From the IMG/VR virus record IMGVR_UViG_3300042291_001073, positions 1-64,000 of that record: a stretch of 64,000 nt of DNA; one strand, given 5' to 3'. Origin of the DNA: a virus. The notes below the pieces were generated by a model. That model was given only the letters and a program-made list of their open reading frames with translations, was not told the DNA's origin and did no database searches. Numbering within the stretch: position 1 is the first letter of the stretch; each line of letters begins with the position of its first letter. Made by a program: the position numbers and the translations under genes. Below are positions 34,901 through 44,218 of this stretch, piece after piece.

Positions 34901-35095
34901 ACTACCAGCATATCCAGTACTACCCGCAAAGCCTCTTAGGCCGCCATAATCTAATTCGGTCCAGGTGTCAACACCGTTGCCAATTTTAAAAAGATCGGTA
35001 TCTGTTTCGATACCCATTTCCGCGACAGCTAAAACGGGGTCAACAGTTGCCCATTCGTTTGCAGTACCACGTCTAAATTGAATTTGAACAGCCAT
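31943..35095 (-). CDS. Tail fibre/baseplate appendage with beta-helix and C-x-RD repeats
   Basis: A 1050-residue protein. The N-terminus is the attachment-type module (VQIQFRRGTANEWATVDPVLAVAEMG), followed by a very short collagen-like piece (GFAGSTGYAGSIG) and a right-handed beta-helix (TIRAALAIATRGTTIFVKSG, IVRPQNVTQDLFYVNNGCY). Four helical repeats of about 140-160 residues then occur near 375, 512, 655 and 818. The last three share C-[YK]-R-D-x-G-[FY]-I-[VI]-D-[SA]-x-x-[FY]-D-[IVL]-L-[YH]-GG, while the first lacks the Cys. Such repeats occur in structural proteins of aquatic T4-like phages. A perfect TATAAATA box lies 23 nt upstream. Confidence 0.86.
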   Translation of the reverse strand: MAVQIQFRRGTANEWATVDPVLAVAEMGIETDTDLFKIGNGVDTWTELDYGGLRGFAGSTGYAGSIGNMAVSNVLYVSESGNDSNSGTSLNLSKLTIRAALAIATRGTTIFVKSGDYIENNPMTVPDFVSVVGDNLRSVIVRPQNVTQDLFYVNNGCYLAHMTFKDHVSPAAAVAFNPDGSAGVISTSPYVQNCTSMTSNGTGMRVDGSHALGTKSMVVDAYTQYNQGGIGVHMLNGGYTQLVSVFTICCDKGFLCESGGNCSITNSNSSFGNYALYADGVSSANYSGKVNGATNGLEFVIDNLTQKPGIGDAVSFGDGDYYTISASTAFKTGNTDITYPSLTAESATYRNARQTILDEKTKLQIETIKHVLEEFPGFDYNQFNFSRNVGDILDSIAYDMVLNTNYRTIDEAASYYRETLTIFTAQKTQTISAVNFLRTKVLALLINGPSDPYSRVVGLFTVFLNILQTGLSVVPALLFTPPTGATTATVNASLILQNNKNFIAEETVAYISNFTYNTTSCYRDTGFIVDSLAFDILYGGTSQSTFAGLQYWSQGNYTGNIFEQLTTTTNAIIHARGLAGTISFTAGGLTASTTVTNHFDIILDIINNGAGDVSNRVEPNGFVSTDAGIVLAYNAILANKASIQTDTIDWINANNPGFSYNTATCYRDLGYIIDSVAFDLLHGGNRQSIMSGVYYYGYNASSSEIRNEIPQTTAAYNFIKDISAKIITGTTVTNRYQTSVAQAITTGTAGSTEIGLVNSLITTITDIINTGPSVAPTRTPINLTANTSTTVNNAFNLLLANRSFIQAETIAYVNTSFVGLVYSTSTCKRDVGYIIDAVTYDVLYGGNSQTANAADAYYNGAVLTIPANTKPATVAAYYFIKTIIDDCLVNNVISPTQQLVVPQSTTSTAATSTQSAIAQALVDIVASIVENGYSSTVTVEEFVPSIINDNTVVTFHQYSLITSSGHSFEWIGAGVNINASLPSLGGEPISANQAVEINGGKVYFTGTDQRGDFRIGNDLTINRNLGTISGRTFTKSLFAVLTPYILAIGS

Positions 35096-35118
35096 GTTTA
35101 AGTATCTTCTTTATCTCA

Positions 35119-35126
35119 TATTTATA
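35119..35126 (-). promoter_or_regulatory. Perfect T4-type late promoter box
   Basis: TATAAATA on the minus strand, 23 nt before the ATG at 35095. The stop codon (TAA, 35122-35124) of the upstream 3024-residue gene is part of the box. An AAAGAAGA ribosome-binding region follows. Confidence 0.75.
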
Positions 35127-38100
35127 TGACTACGCCGCCACCGTCTATTGGCTCAATTCCACCGTAAATAGTGTTGGGAATTCCGCCATCTAAATTAGGA
35201 CTGCCTCCCGAGCCACCGCTACCTCCCCCACTTCCGGAAAAGCCTGCGCCCGCACTACCTGTATAACCACGAATTTGACCCACATCTAACCAAGTAGGAT
35301 TTATCCAAACGTGTAAGTGGCCGTCATTTGATGTTAGATATCCGTCTCCTGTTGTTCCATTATATGGATTTGGAAGTCCTGCGGCCGACCCTACAAACCC
35401 AACAATATTTAATCCGTTACCAGGAGCACCTTGACTACCTGTAAATCCCGAACCTGCCGAGCCTGTATAACCCTGCGGAATACTGAAATTTAATACCGCA
35501 TCGTATTCAGTGCCTGTGTTAGTTACTGTAGGGATTGAACCAGCGGTTCCAGTTGTTACAACACCAATTGTAATTGTAGAAGTACTACCACGACTACCTG
35601 CATAGCCTAATGCGGCTGCTTCACCTGGAATACCTTGACTACCTGTAAAACCTGTAGCACCTAGAGGTCCTACACTACCCGAATATCCTAAACTTCCTGA
35701 ATATCCTAAACTACCACTAAAACCTATAGGTCCTCTAGACCCTGTGTATCCTATAATACCCTGGAAGCCTTGTTGTCCTGCTGAACCTGTAAAACCTATA
35801 AAACCTTGTTCGCCTACAAAGCCAGTATCACCTTTACTACCTGTAAATCCAGTACTGCCGTCATATCCCTGGCTACCAGTAAAACCTATACTACCTGCAA
35901 ATCCTCGACTTCCAGTGTAACCTTCACTACCTGCAAATCCAGAAAACCCTCGACTACCAGTAAAGCCCGTAATACCAAAGCTACCCGTATAACCCGTTGA
36001 TCCAAAGCTACCAGTAAAGCCTGTAACACCCTGAGATCCAACGTAGCCAGTATCCCCCTGACTACCAGTATAACCAATGACTCCCTGTGATCCAGTAAAG
36101 CCAATAACACCCTGACTGCCAGTAAATCCAACAGCACCTCTGCTACCTGCATAGCCTCTATCACCCTGGTCACCTGTTCTAGCAAAGGTAACAACAACAG
36201 TCATTCCATCTGTGAATGTACCCGATCCTGACAGATATGAAACAGGTACATGGAAATGATTAGCTGATGGTATGCCTTCTTCAGTGTGAGATCCTGTTAT
36301 AGCAAATAGGGCAAAATTACTAGGATCTGCTTTTTCTGCTATTGAGAAGTGACCTTTGATCTGCGAAGTAGAATCATCTATGGTCTGCAGATATGTATAA
36401 ATTGATTCGCCTAGCTTATCATTAAAATTAATGTAGGCTACTGTAGTGCTTCCAGAAAAAGTTAACGTATCAAATTCAATCTCACCACCTAGTGGATCTG
36501 TGCCTATTACATCGGTGCTATACAGGAACTCAAAGGCTGCTCCACCGAATCCACCTTGTTCGCCCTTGCTACCAGTATATCCTAATACGCCTTGGCTACC
36601 TGTGTAACCTATGTCACCTTGTGATCCGGTATAACCTATTTCACCTTGACTGCCTGTGAAACCTATATCGCCTTTGCTACCTGTATATCCTAAACTACCA
36701 GTAAATCCAATATTACCCTGTGATCCAGTATAACCTATATCACCTTTACTACCAGTGTATCCAGCAAAACCTTCCGAACCAGCATCACCTTTCTCACCTT
36801 GACTACCAGTGTAACCCTGACTACCTGAGTAACCTTGGCTACCAGAATAGCCTTGGCTACCAGAATAGCCTTGACTTCCTGTCCATCCTTGAATACCCTG
36901 AATGCCTTGATCACCTTTGTCGCCTTTACTGCCAGTGTATCCTATATCACCTCGACTACCAGCATACCCTTTTTTGTCTTGTATATTAATATAGCCGATC
37001 ATTCCGCTATGGAATACACATTGATATACTATTTGATCCGGAGCATCATATGGTACCCTATATGAAACAAGTATGTTTGTTGCATAATTTCCCGTGGACG
37101 GATTATTATTTTCCATTCCGGGCAAGTTATTAGTGTTTCCACTAGCGTATCTAAATGCCAACGGATGTGAGCTAGTTATATTTTGTAAATCAAAGTATAC
37201 TAAGTCACCTCTTACTATTGTAAGTGTAGGGTAATTACTAGAAAATCCGTCTACAGTGTAATTAAATGCTCCTGCAGGATTATTCATTATGAATAATTGA
37301 CCGCCTTGGCTACCAACATAACCAACACTGCCTGTATATCCTTGACTACCTGAGTAACCTATACTACCTGTGAATCCTAATCCGCCACGACTACCTGTAA
37401 ATCCAAAACTTCCTATGAATCCGGTGTCACCTCGAGATCCTGTAAATCCTCGTGAACCAGTAAAACCTAATGCTCCAGCTGCACCAGCAGTTCCTTGACT
37501 ACCAGTGTAACCACGGCTACCACTAAAACCTGTAGCACCTTGGTCGCCTGTGTTACCTGCACTACCTTGACTGCCCGCATAACCAGAACTACCTACAAAT
37601 CCTGTTTCGCCCCGACTACCACTGTATCCAATTTCACCTTGACTACCTGTATAGCCGCCTGGATCACCTTGTGGACCTATACTACCTGTATAACCAACGC
37701 TACCAGTATAACCCAAGGCAGCGAATGCACCTGGAATACCTGCACTTCCAACAAAGCCTGTAAGACCTCGACTACCATTATAGCCCGCACTACCTGTAAA
37801 ACCTGTAATACCTGCACTGCCAAGAAAACCTCTACTACCTGTAAAGCCTGGTGGAACATCGGCGGAGATTGTTAGTTGTTTAGGAGCGGTGCCTGTATTG
37901 GTTGCTAATATAATATTGTTACCAGCAACTAATTTAATTGTATCTAGGCCTTGCGCTACTAATGTTTCTTGTCCATCTACTTCCCAATACTTGAAAGTAG
38001 AATTCATTCCGATCTTAACTGCACCTGCGCCTAGATCGGTGACATCAAATCCTGCATCACTGTCGAATCTAATAGTGTCAATGTTTGTAATTACATTAGA

Positions 38101-41100
38101 AACTGTAGTAGCATCTATTAAACTAACAGTTAGTTTAGAGGAGCTACCTGTGTAACCTGTCTCGCCTGGTGCGCCAGCACTACCAGTAAATCCTGCGCCT
38201 GCGGAGCCAGTAAATCCAGCTCCGGCACTACCTGTATAACCTATAGCTGCGGCTTCACCAGGAAGACCTTGACTACCTGTAAAACCAGTATCACCACCGG
38301 ATCCAGTGTAACCTGTATCACCATACGAACCTGCATAGCCAACTGAGCCTGTAAATCCAGTAAAACCTGTAAGACCTCGACTACCAGCATAACCAACTGG
38401 TCCTTGGTCACCTTGGCTACCTGCATAACCTTCACTGCCGGTATAGCCCAGACTACCAGTAAATCCTCTTGATCCAGAATAACCAACATCACCTCGACTA
38501 CCTGTATAACCTAAGGCTGCAAATGCACCTGGGATACCTTGGCTTCCAACAAAACCAGTATCGCCTTTATCGCCTTTGTCGCCCTTACTACCTTGGAATC
38601 CGGTGTCACCTTTTGATCCAACAAATCCTGTAAATCCAGTATCACCTTTGCTACCAGTAAAGCCAACAACACCTTGGCTACCAACAAAACCTGTATCGCC
38701 TTTATCACCTTTACTACCAGTATATCCTAAACTGCCAGTAAAGCCAACAATGCCCTGTGAACCAGTATAACCCAAGGCAGCATATTCACCTGCAATACCT
38801 TGACTACCGGTATAACCTAGACTACCTGTATAACCAAGATCGCCTCGACTACCTAAGAAGCCCTGATCGCCTTTGTCACCTTGACTACCAGTGTAACCAA
38901 TACTACCTGTATATCCTAAATCGCCTCGACTACCTTGGAATCCTCTTTCACCTTGGATACCCTGACTACCTGTAAAGCCAAAATCACCCTGTGTACCTTG
39001 GATACCTTGGAAACCACGACTACCAGTAAAGCCAGTTTCGCCTTGACTACCTGCGAATCCTAGGCTACCAGTAAAGCCAATAACACCCTGGCTACCTGTG
39101 TAACCTATGTCGCCTTGACTACCTGAATAACCTATTACACCTTGGCTTCCTGTGAAACCTTGTTCGCCTTGAATACCCTGTTCACCCTGAACACCTTGTG
39201 ATCCAGTATAGCCGCCTGCAGGTCCCGCTGGGCCTTCATCTCCTTTACTACCAGTGAATCCAGTATCACCCTGGAAACCTTGATCACCTTGTGTACCTAA
39301 GCTACCAGTGTAGCCTAATTCACCTATCTCGCCTTGATCACCTCGATCACCTTTACTGCCAGTATATCCACGTGACCCTACAAAACCTAGAGCACCTGTG
39401 TCACCTTGGAAACCTCTACTACCAACAAACCCAGTGCTACCTACAAATCCCGAGAATCCTCTTGATCCAGTAAAGCCAACATCACCTCTTGATCCTACAA
39501 ACCCAACAAGGCCTCTACTACCTGTGTAGCCTTTGCCTTCTGTGAATAAAATGTATCCATAGTTGTTGGGATTTACAATACTTTGATAGACTATGTAGTC
39601 TTGTATTAGAATAGGAATTTCTATGTATATTACTATACCGCTTATAGTTTCCTGAGAACCTGAAGGAAATCCAGGAACTATGTCTGTATCATTGCCCGGT
39701 TCTGTCCTAAAAGCAACTGCGTCACCACCAGTTATTGCAGTTAAGTCAAGATAATAACTCTGGCCTCTAATGAATGTCAGTGTTGGATTTAATTCAGCGA
39801 ATCCTGTTACGTTAAAATTAGCATTAACTGACATGAATTGGTATCGAGTGCCGCCTTGGCTACCACTGTAGCCAATGCTACCTGTAAATCCCTGAATACC
39901 TTGGCTACCAACAAAACCAGTACTGCCTGTAAATCCGGTGCTACCTGTATATCCCTGGCTTCCAGTGTAACCTTGGTCACCTTTGCTACCGGAGTAACCA
40001 AAGTCACCTTTGCTACCGGAGTAACCAAAGTCACCTTTGCTACCGGAGTAACCACTATCTCCTTGGCTTCCTGTAAAACCAATAGCGTCATAAGCACCAC
40101 GACTACCACTAAAACCAATAACACCTTGTGAGCCAGTAAATCCAGTTGATCCACTATATCCAATTGAGCCAACAAAGCCCGCTGACCCTGTGTACCCTTG
40201 GCTTCCAGTAAATCCCTCACTACCTGAGTAACCTTCTGAACCAGTGAAACCTTCTGAACCAGTAAAACCTTTACTTCCTGAGTAGCCGCGACTACCAGTG
40301 TAACCCAACTCACCTTGTGAGCCGTCATACCCAGTTACACCAGCACTACCAGTATAACCAACACTACCAGTATAGGCCCTGCTACCTGTAAAACCTGCAA
40401 TACCCTGACTACCTACAAAGCCCGTACTACCTAAGAAACCTTGACTACCTGTATAACCTTGACTACCTGTATATCCAAAATCACCTGCACTACCTACAAA
40501 TCCAGTGTCGCCACGAGATCCTGCAAATCCTCTTGAACCTGTAAAACCTAGACTACCAGTGTATCCTTTGCTACCAGTGTATCCTTTTCCCTGTGTTATT
40601 GTAGGTTGAATAACAGCTATAGTAAATGCAGCACTGGCAGTTTGTGGTACCTCATCTGTGGCTATAACAGTATATTCTGTAGCAGTAGTAACTGCTGTAG
40701 GTGTGCCTGTTATTTCACCAGTAACCGTGCTGAAAACTAATCCTGCAGGTAATTGAGTTGGTGATATAGCATAGGTGATAGTTCCAAAGCCGCCGCTAGC
40801 ACTAATAGGTGTGAACTCAGTAGGAGTACTGATATCTAAACTGTATGCATTGTTGACTGCTGTGACAATTAATGGGTCAGGAATAAAATCATTAACAGTT
40901 AAATCAAATGTACCTGTTTTACTATTACCATAAGCGTCAGTAGCGGTAACTGTGTACACATCAGTTGTGGCAACAGCGGTAGGAGTCCCAGAAATTTCAC
41001 CGTTACTTGGATTAAAAGTCAATCCACTGGGTAGTGCAGGACTTAACAAATAGGCTATTTGATCACCTGTGGCAGTTACTGGCCTTACTGGACTTATAGC

Positions 41101-44100
41101 ACTGTATTTGATAAAAATCAGTGTAAGATTATTAACTGTTAAAACAACAGGACGAGGTAAAACATTTAAACTAAATGTACTTGTACTCTTTTGCGACAGA
41201 CTATCTGTTGCTGTTATTGAGTAAGTGGCAGTAGATGACGGTACTGAAGGTGTACCTCTAATAGCTGCGGTGCTTACATCAAATAATAATCCAGTTGGTA
41301 GTACAGGACCAATACTAAATGTAACTTGACCGTCACCACCAAATGCAGTCACAGGTGTAAATGAAGCTGCTGTCACTCCAACTGTTAATGTTACTGAAGA
41401 TGTAGTAGCTGTTGTTACTATGGCAGCAGGAAGATTAACAGTTAACTCAAATGACTTGCTGCTTGTGTTATTTTGGTTATCAGTTGCAGTTACAACAAAT
41501 GTTGTAATAGTGATTGCTTCAGACGGAGTACCTGAAATCCCACCTGTTGAAATATTGAATGTTAGTCCAGTAGGTAAACTTGGGCTAATAGAAAAAGTTG
41601 TAGATCCGTTGCCGCCTGCAGAAGTTACAGGAGTAAATGGAGTAATTGGTTTACCGCGAGTTGCGGTGCTTGCAAGAACAACTAACGTTGTAGACAACGG
41701 AGGGTAAGTGATTGTTAGTGCATAAGTTTTACTACTTGTCTGACCTAGACTATCTGTAGCAGTAATAGTATGAATCTGATCACTTAACTGACTGGCAATT
41801 CCAGAAATTCTACCATTAGAAGAGCTAAAGGCCAGCCCGCTTGGTAATGTTGGATTAATAGAGAACGATATCGATCCATAACCGCCTTGAGCACTAACCG
41901 GGCTAACTCCAACTGTATCTACTAGTCTAAAGAATGTGCCACTGGTAACATCTAGAGTAGTTGTTATTGCTGGAGGATTAACGACATTTAAATTAAATGT
42001 ACTTGTGCTACGAACTAATAAAGAATCAGCAACTGTAACTGAATAAGTAGCGGTATTGCTAGTAGTTGTAGCTGTACCTGTGATCTGTCCATTAGATGTA
42101 CTGAAATTTAAACCACTTGGTAAACTTGAACCAATACTAAATGTATATACTTCCGAGCCACCTATAACAGTAACCGGTATGTACGGAGTTATAGGTACGG
42201 CTCTAATAAACGTATTACTACCAACTACGGTAGTTGTGATTAGTGGCTTAGTATTAACTGTTAATAAGAATGTACCAGTACTGACCTGTAGAGCTGTATC
42301 TCGAACTGTTACAGAAAACGTTGTAGCAGTTACTAAGAATCTTGTAGGAGTACCCGACACCTGTCCAGTACTACCTGCAAAGTTTAAACCCAGCGGTAGT
42401 GTGGGACTAATAGTGTATGCTAACGCACCATAACCGCCTGATCCTAGTACGGGTGTAAATGACGTAACTGGATCATACTGTATTAATGTCTTGCTTGGTA
42501 TAGTCTGTATAGTCAGTGCTGGTGGCGCTTCTATAGTTAAAGCAAATGTCTTACTACTATTCTGTGTTGCGACATCGGTAACTGTTACTGTATACGTTGT
42601 TTGAGCACTGTTTACTGTAGCTGTTCCGCTGATACTACCGTTAACTGTACTAAATGTTAAACCAGTTGGTAGACTAGGACTGATAGCATAGGATAGTGTT
42701 CCATCCCCACCACTGGCAGTAACAGGAGTAAATGATCCTATAGCAACATTTTGTATACCAACTTTGCTTGCAATAACTTGTGTGGTTGATAGGACACCCG
42801 GAACTACTTCAATACTAAAACTCTTACTAGTAGTTTGCGTTGCTTGGTCAGCAATAGAAACAGTGTAAGTAACTGGCGAACTTAACGCACTTGGATTACC
42901 GGTTATTTGTCCAGTTGCTGTATTAAATGACAAGCCAGCAGATAGACTCGGCGTAATAGAATATGCGAGTGTACCATACCCGCCCTGACCACTGACTGGA
43001 ATAAAAGAATACGACTGAGAATTTTTAGTCAGCGTCGATGATTCTATTAATAGTGTAGAAGTTAACGACGGTAATTCTGCAACAGTTATACTGAACGACT
43101 TACTGCTAGTCTGTGCAGGAGTATTTGAATCTGAAACTGTTACTGTATAATTAGTTGGAGAAGATACCGCTGTAGCTGGACCAGTAATATTTCCAGTAGA
43201 AGTGTTAAGACTCATTCCAGTTGGCAAAGCTGGACTAATAGAATATGATAATGTTCCAATGCCTCCTGCTCCGCTTACTGGTTTAAATGAAGCAAATGCT
43301 ATTGTTCTGGTAAACGAGTACGAAGACAGTGCTAGTGTTGTAGTAACTAGCGGAGCTTCTACAGTTAAGGTAAATGTCTGGCTACTGGTTGCTAGATTAA
43401 CATCAGTAACCGTTACAGTGTAGACTGTGACTATACTCGAAACACTAGGTGTTCCTGTAATCTGTCCGGTAGATGAGCTAAAACTTAATCCTGTAGGCAA
43501 TGCTGGACTAATGCTGAATACCTTAGCACCATCTCCACCTGTAGCAGTTACTGGAGTAAAGGCTGCGGCCGCAGTGCCCTGTGTTAACGTCTTGGTAGCT
43601 ATTGCTTGTGTAGTTGCTAATGGACTTGAACCGGAATCTATAGTTAAGGTAAAAGTTGTACTGCCTGTGTTTCCTGCCTGATCTGTAAAGGTTAGGGTAA
43701 ACGTTGTTAGAGCAATGCTAGCCGTTGGTGTACCACTTAGTCGTACATCAGCAGCATTATATAAATTCTGTGTAGTATCAGGATTTGTTCTTGTTATTAA
43801 ACCCTGATTCGTTGTTGATAAAGTTAACCCAGCAGGTAATGCAGGACTTACTGAAAGTGTATAACAAGGGCTTACACCTCTAACTGTGTTGCTAGTTCCA
43901 CCTGTAGGAATAATAGCAGTTCCACCATAGGCTGTGGCAATAACTGCGCTGAAAACTTGACTTGTTAATCCACTGTTACTGTTAATTAATGTACTAGCGG
44001 TGATCGTTGGCAATGCTACAGGAGGAACTATACCTGTAGGTTTAGGGTAAAGTATTTTACCAGCAGATAATCCTGTACCAGGTGTAGCCTTAAATATGGC

Positions 44101-44196
44101 TCCGTTCTGGTTAATGTAGTAATCGCCGTTAGAATAGTTGTAATTCGTTGCTGCGGGCGTTGCAACAGGATTGGGGTAATAGTAAATTAATGCCAC
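35122..44196 (-). CDS. Giant fibre: Ig-like array plus long collagen-like region (3024 residues)
   Basis: Residues about 60-1205 hold about twelve Ig-like (putative-Ig/cadherin-like) repeats of about 90 residues with the signature LP-x-GL-x-F-x-x-x-x-G-x-I-x-GTP. Residues about 1205-3000 are a collagen-like Gly-x-y region with very little proline, interrupted by small beta domains. One interruption (about residues 2298-2408) is a cupredoxin-like domain with H2344, C2393, H2396 and M2399. Another (near 1450-1555) is a copy lacking these ligands. The start is GTG, 7 nt after an AATAAATA box, without a Shine-Dalgarno. It is probably a long, flexible host-recognition fibre. Confidence 0.9.
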   Translation of the reverse strand: MALIYYYPNPVATPAATNYNYSNGDYYINQNGAIFKATPGTGLSAGKILYPKPTGIVPPVALPTITASTLINSNSGLTSQVFSAVIATAYGGTAIIPTGGTSNTVRGVSPCYTLSVSPALPAGLTLSTTNQGLITRTNPDTTQNLYNAADVRLSGTPTASIALTTFTLTFTDQAGNTGSTTFTLTIDSGSSPLATTQAIATKTLTQGTAAAAFTPVTATGGDGAKVFSISPALPTGLSFSSSTGQITGTPSVSSIVTVYTVTVTDVNLATSSQTFTLTVEAPLVTTTLALSSYSFTRTIAFASFKPVSGAGGIGTLSYSISPALPTGMSLNTSTGNITGPATAVSSPTNYTVTVSDSNTPAQTSSKSFSITVAELPSLTSTLLIESSTLTKNSQSYSFIPVSGQGGYGTLAYSITPSLSAGLSFNTATGQITGNPSALSSPVTYTVSIADQATQTTSKSFSIEVVPGVLSTTQVIASKVGIQNVAIGSFTPVTASGGDGTLSYAISPSLPTGLTFSTVNGSISGTATVNSAQTTYTVTVTDVATQNSSKTFALTIEAPPALTIQTIPSKTLIQYDPVTSFTPVLGSGGYGALAYTISPTLPLGLNFAGSTGQVSGTPTRFLVTATTFSVTVRDTALQVSTGTFLLTVNTKPLITTTVVGSNTFIRAVPITPYIPVTVIGGSEVYTFSIGSSLPSGLNFSTSNGQITGTATTTSNTATYSVTVADSLLVRSTSTFNLNVVNPPAITTTLDVTSGTFFRLVDTVGVSPVSAQGGYGSISFSINPTLPSGLAFSSSNGRISGIASQLSDQIHTITATDSLGQTSSKTYALTITYPPLSTTLVVLASTATRGKPITPFTPVTSAGGNGSTTFSISPSLPTGLTFNISTGGISGTPSEAITITTFVVTATDNQNNTSSKSFELTVNLPAAIVTTATTSSVTLTVGVTAASFTPVTAFGGDGQVTFSIGPVLPTGLLFDVSTAAIRGTPSVPSSTATYSITATDSLSQKSTSTFSLNVLPRPVVLTVNNLTLIFIKYSAISPVRPVTATGDQIAYLLSPALPSGLTFNPSNGEISGTPTAVATTDVYTVTATDAYGNSKTGTFDLTVNDFIPDPLIVTAVNNAYSLDISTPTEFTPISASGGFGTITYAISPTQLPAGLVFSTVTGEITGTPTAVTTATEYTVIATDEVPQTASAAFTIAVIQPTITQGKGYTGSKGYTGSLGFTGSRGFAGSRGDTGFVGSAGDFGYTGSQGYTGSQGFLGSTGFVGSQGIAGFTGSRAYTGSVGYTGSAGVTGYDGSQGELGYTGSRGYSGSKGFTGSEGFTGSEGYSGSEGFTGSQGYTGSAGFVGSIGYSGSTGFTGSQGVIGFSGSRGAYDAIGFTGSQGDSGYSGSKGDFGYSGSKGDFGYSGSKGDQGYTGSQGYTGSTGFTGSTGFVGSQGIQGFTGSIGYSGSQGGTRYQFMSVNANFNVTGFAELNPTLTFIRGQSYYLDLTAITGGDAVAFRTEPGNDTDIVPGFPSGSQETISGIVIYIEIPILIQDYIVYQSIVNPNNYGYILFTEGKGYTGSRGLVGFVGSRGDVGFTGSRGFSGFVGSTGFVGSRGFQGDTGALGFVGSRGYTGSKGDRGDQGEIGELGYTGSLGTQGDQGFQGDTGFTGSKGDEGPAGPAGGYTGSQGVQGEQGIQGEQGFTGSQGVIGYSGSQGDIGYTGSQGVIGFTGSLGFAGSQGETGFTGSRGFQGIQGTQGDFGFTGSQGIQGERGFQGSRGDLGYTGSIGYTGSQGDKGDQGFLGSRGDLGYTGSLGYTGSQGIAGEYAALGYTGSQGIVGFTGSLGYTGSKGDKGDTGFVGSQGVVGFTGSKGDTGFTGFVGSKGDTGFQGSKGDKGDKGDTGFVGSQGIPGAFAALGYTGSRGDVGYSGSRGFTGSLGYTGSEGYAGSQGDQGPVGYAGSRGLTGFTGFTGSVGYAGSYGDTGYTGSGGDTGFTGSQGLPGEAAAIGYTGSAGAGFTGSAGAGFTGSAGAPGETGYTGSSSKLTVSLIDATTVSNVITNIDTIRFDSDAGFDVTDLGAGAVKIGMNSTFKYWEVDGQETLVAQGLDTIKLVAGNNIILATNTGTAPKQLTISADVPPGFTGSRGFLGSAGITGFTGSAGYNGSRGLTGFVGSAGIPGAFAALGYTGSVGYTGSIGPQGDPGGYTGSQGEIGYSGSRGETGFVGSSGYAGSQGSAGNTGDQGATGFSGSRGYTGSQGTAGAAGALGFTGSRGFTGSRGDTGFIGSFGFTGSRGGLGFTGSIGYSGSQGYTGSVGYVGSQGGQLFIMNNPAGAFNYTVDGFSSNYPTLTIVRGDLVYFDLQNITSSHPLAFRYASGNTNNLPGMENNNPSTGNYATNILVSYRVPYDAPDQIVYQCVFHSGMIGYINIQDKKGYAGSRGDIGYTGSKGDKGDQGIQGIQGWTGSQGYSGSQGYSGSQGYSGSQGYTGSQGEKGDAGSEGFAGYTGSKGDIGYTGSQGNIGFTGSLGYTGSKGDIGFTGSQGEIGYTGSQGDIGYTGSQGVLGYTGSKGEQGGFGGAAFEFLYSTDVIGTDPLGGEIEFDTLTFSGSTTVAYINFNDKLGESIYTYLQTIDDSTSQIKGHFSIAEKADPSNFALFAITGSHTEEGIPSANHFHVPVSYLSGSGTFTDGMTVVVTFARTGDQGDRGYAGSRGAVGFTGSQGVIGFTGSQGVIGYTGSQGDTGYVGSQGVTGFTGSFGSTGYTGSFGITGFTGSRGFSGFAGSEGYTGSRGFAGSIGFTGSQGYDGSTGFTGSKGDTGFVGEQGFIGFTGSAGQQGFQGIIGYTGSRGPIGFSGSLGYSGSLGYSGSVGPLGATGFTGSQGIPGEAAALGYAGSRGSTSTITIGVVTTGTAGSIPTVTNTGTEYDAVLNFSIPQGYTGSAGSGFTGSQGAPGNGLNIVGFVGSAAGLPNPYNGTTGDGYLTSNDGHLHVWINPTWLDVGQIRGYTGSAGAGFSGSGGGSGGSGGSPNLDGGIPNTIYGGIEPIDGGGVVI
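36976..37305 (-). other. Cupredoxin-like domain with intact copper ligands
   Basis: Domain inside the 3024-residue fibre. The ligand set is His (codon 37165-37167, SSHPLAF), then 49 residues on Cys (37018-37020), then His (37009-37011) and Met (37000-37002) in the string QCVFHSGMIGYI. Cys-x2-His-x2-Met matches the amicyanin spacing and the first His-to-Cys distance is close to plastocyanin's. Flanked on both sides by Gly-x-y repeats. Confidence 0.7.
39538..39843 (-). other. Cupredoxin-like domain that lost all copper ligands
   Basis: Paralogue of the domain at 36976-37305 in the same protein: the first His is Asp (GGDAVAFR), Cys is Ser, the second His is Asn and Met is Asn (YQSIVNPNNYGYI). 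The frame and fold-defining residues (YPTL/NPTL-x-F/I-x-RG, GYI) are kept, so it is a structural module without metal. Confidence 0.65.
39976..40053 (-). repeat. 27-bp tandem repeat in collagen-like coding region
   Basis: Three head-to-tail copies of a 27-bp unit (copies start at 39976, 40003 and 40030), identical at the DNA level for 78 bases. Each codes for nine residues, three Gly-x-y triplets (GYSGSKGDF). Third positions do not vary, so the expansion is recent and probably by slippage. Confidence 0.9.
40600..43960 (-). repeat. Array of about twelve Ig-like repeats
   Basis: Coding repeats of about 270 bp in the N-terminal third of the 3024-residue fibre, each with LP-x-GL and G-x-I-x-GTP-type strands and a hydrophobic TVTVTD strand. 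The unit sequences have diverged at the DNA level, so this array is older than the collagen-like part. Confidence 0.85.
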
Positions 44197-44203
44197 GATG
44201 TAG

Positions 44204-44211
44204 TATTTATT
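44204..44211 (-). promoter_or_regulatory. Late box 7 nt before the 3024-residue fibre start
   Basis: AATAAATA followed by CTACATC and the GTG start at 44196. No Shine-Dalgarno is present. It belongs to the close-spaced class of late boxes in this window. Confidence 0.55.
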
Positions 44212-44218
44212 TTAAATA

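Noticed and set aside
31943-35095. Diversity-generating retroelement with a variable fibre tip
   Set aside because: No reverse transcriptase, template repeat or adenine-biased variable repeat was seen; only the tropism-determinant-like N-terminus suggested it.
35806-40131. Plus-strand open frames opposite the collagen-like repeats (for example 36720-36989, 37495-37875)
   Set aside because: Low-complexity translations caused by the repeat of the minus-strand gene; no promoter or ribosome-binding site.
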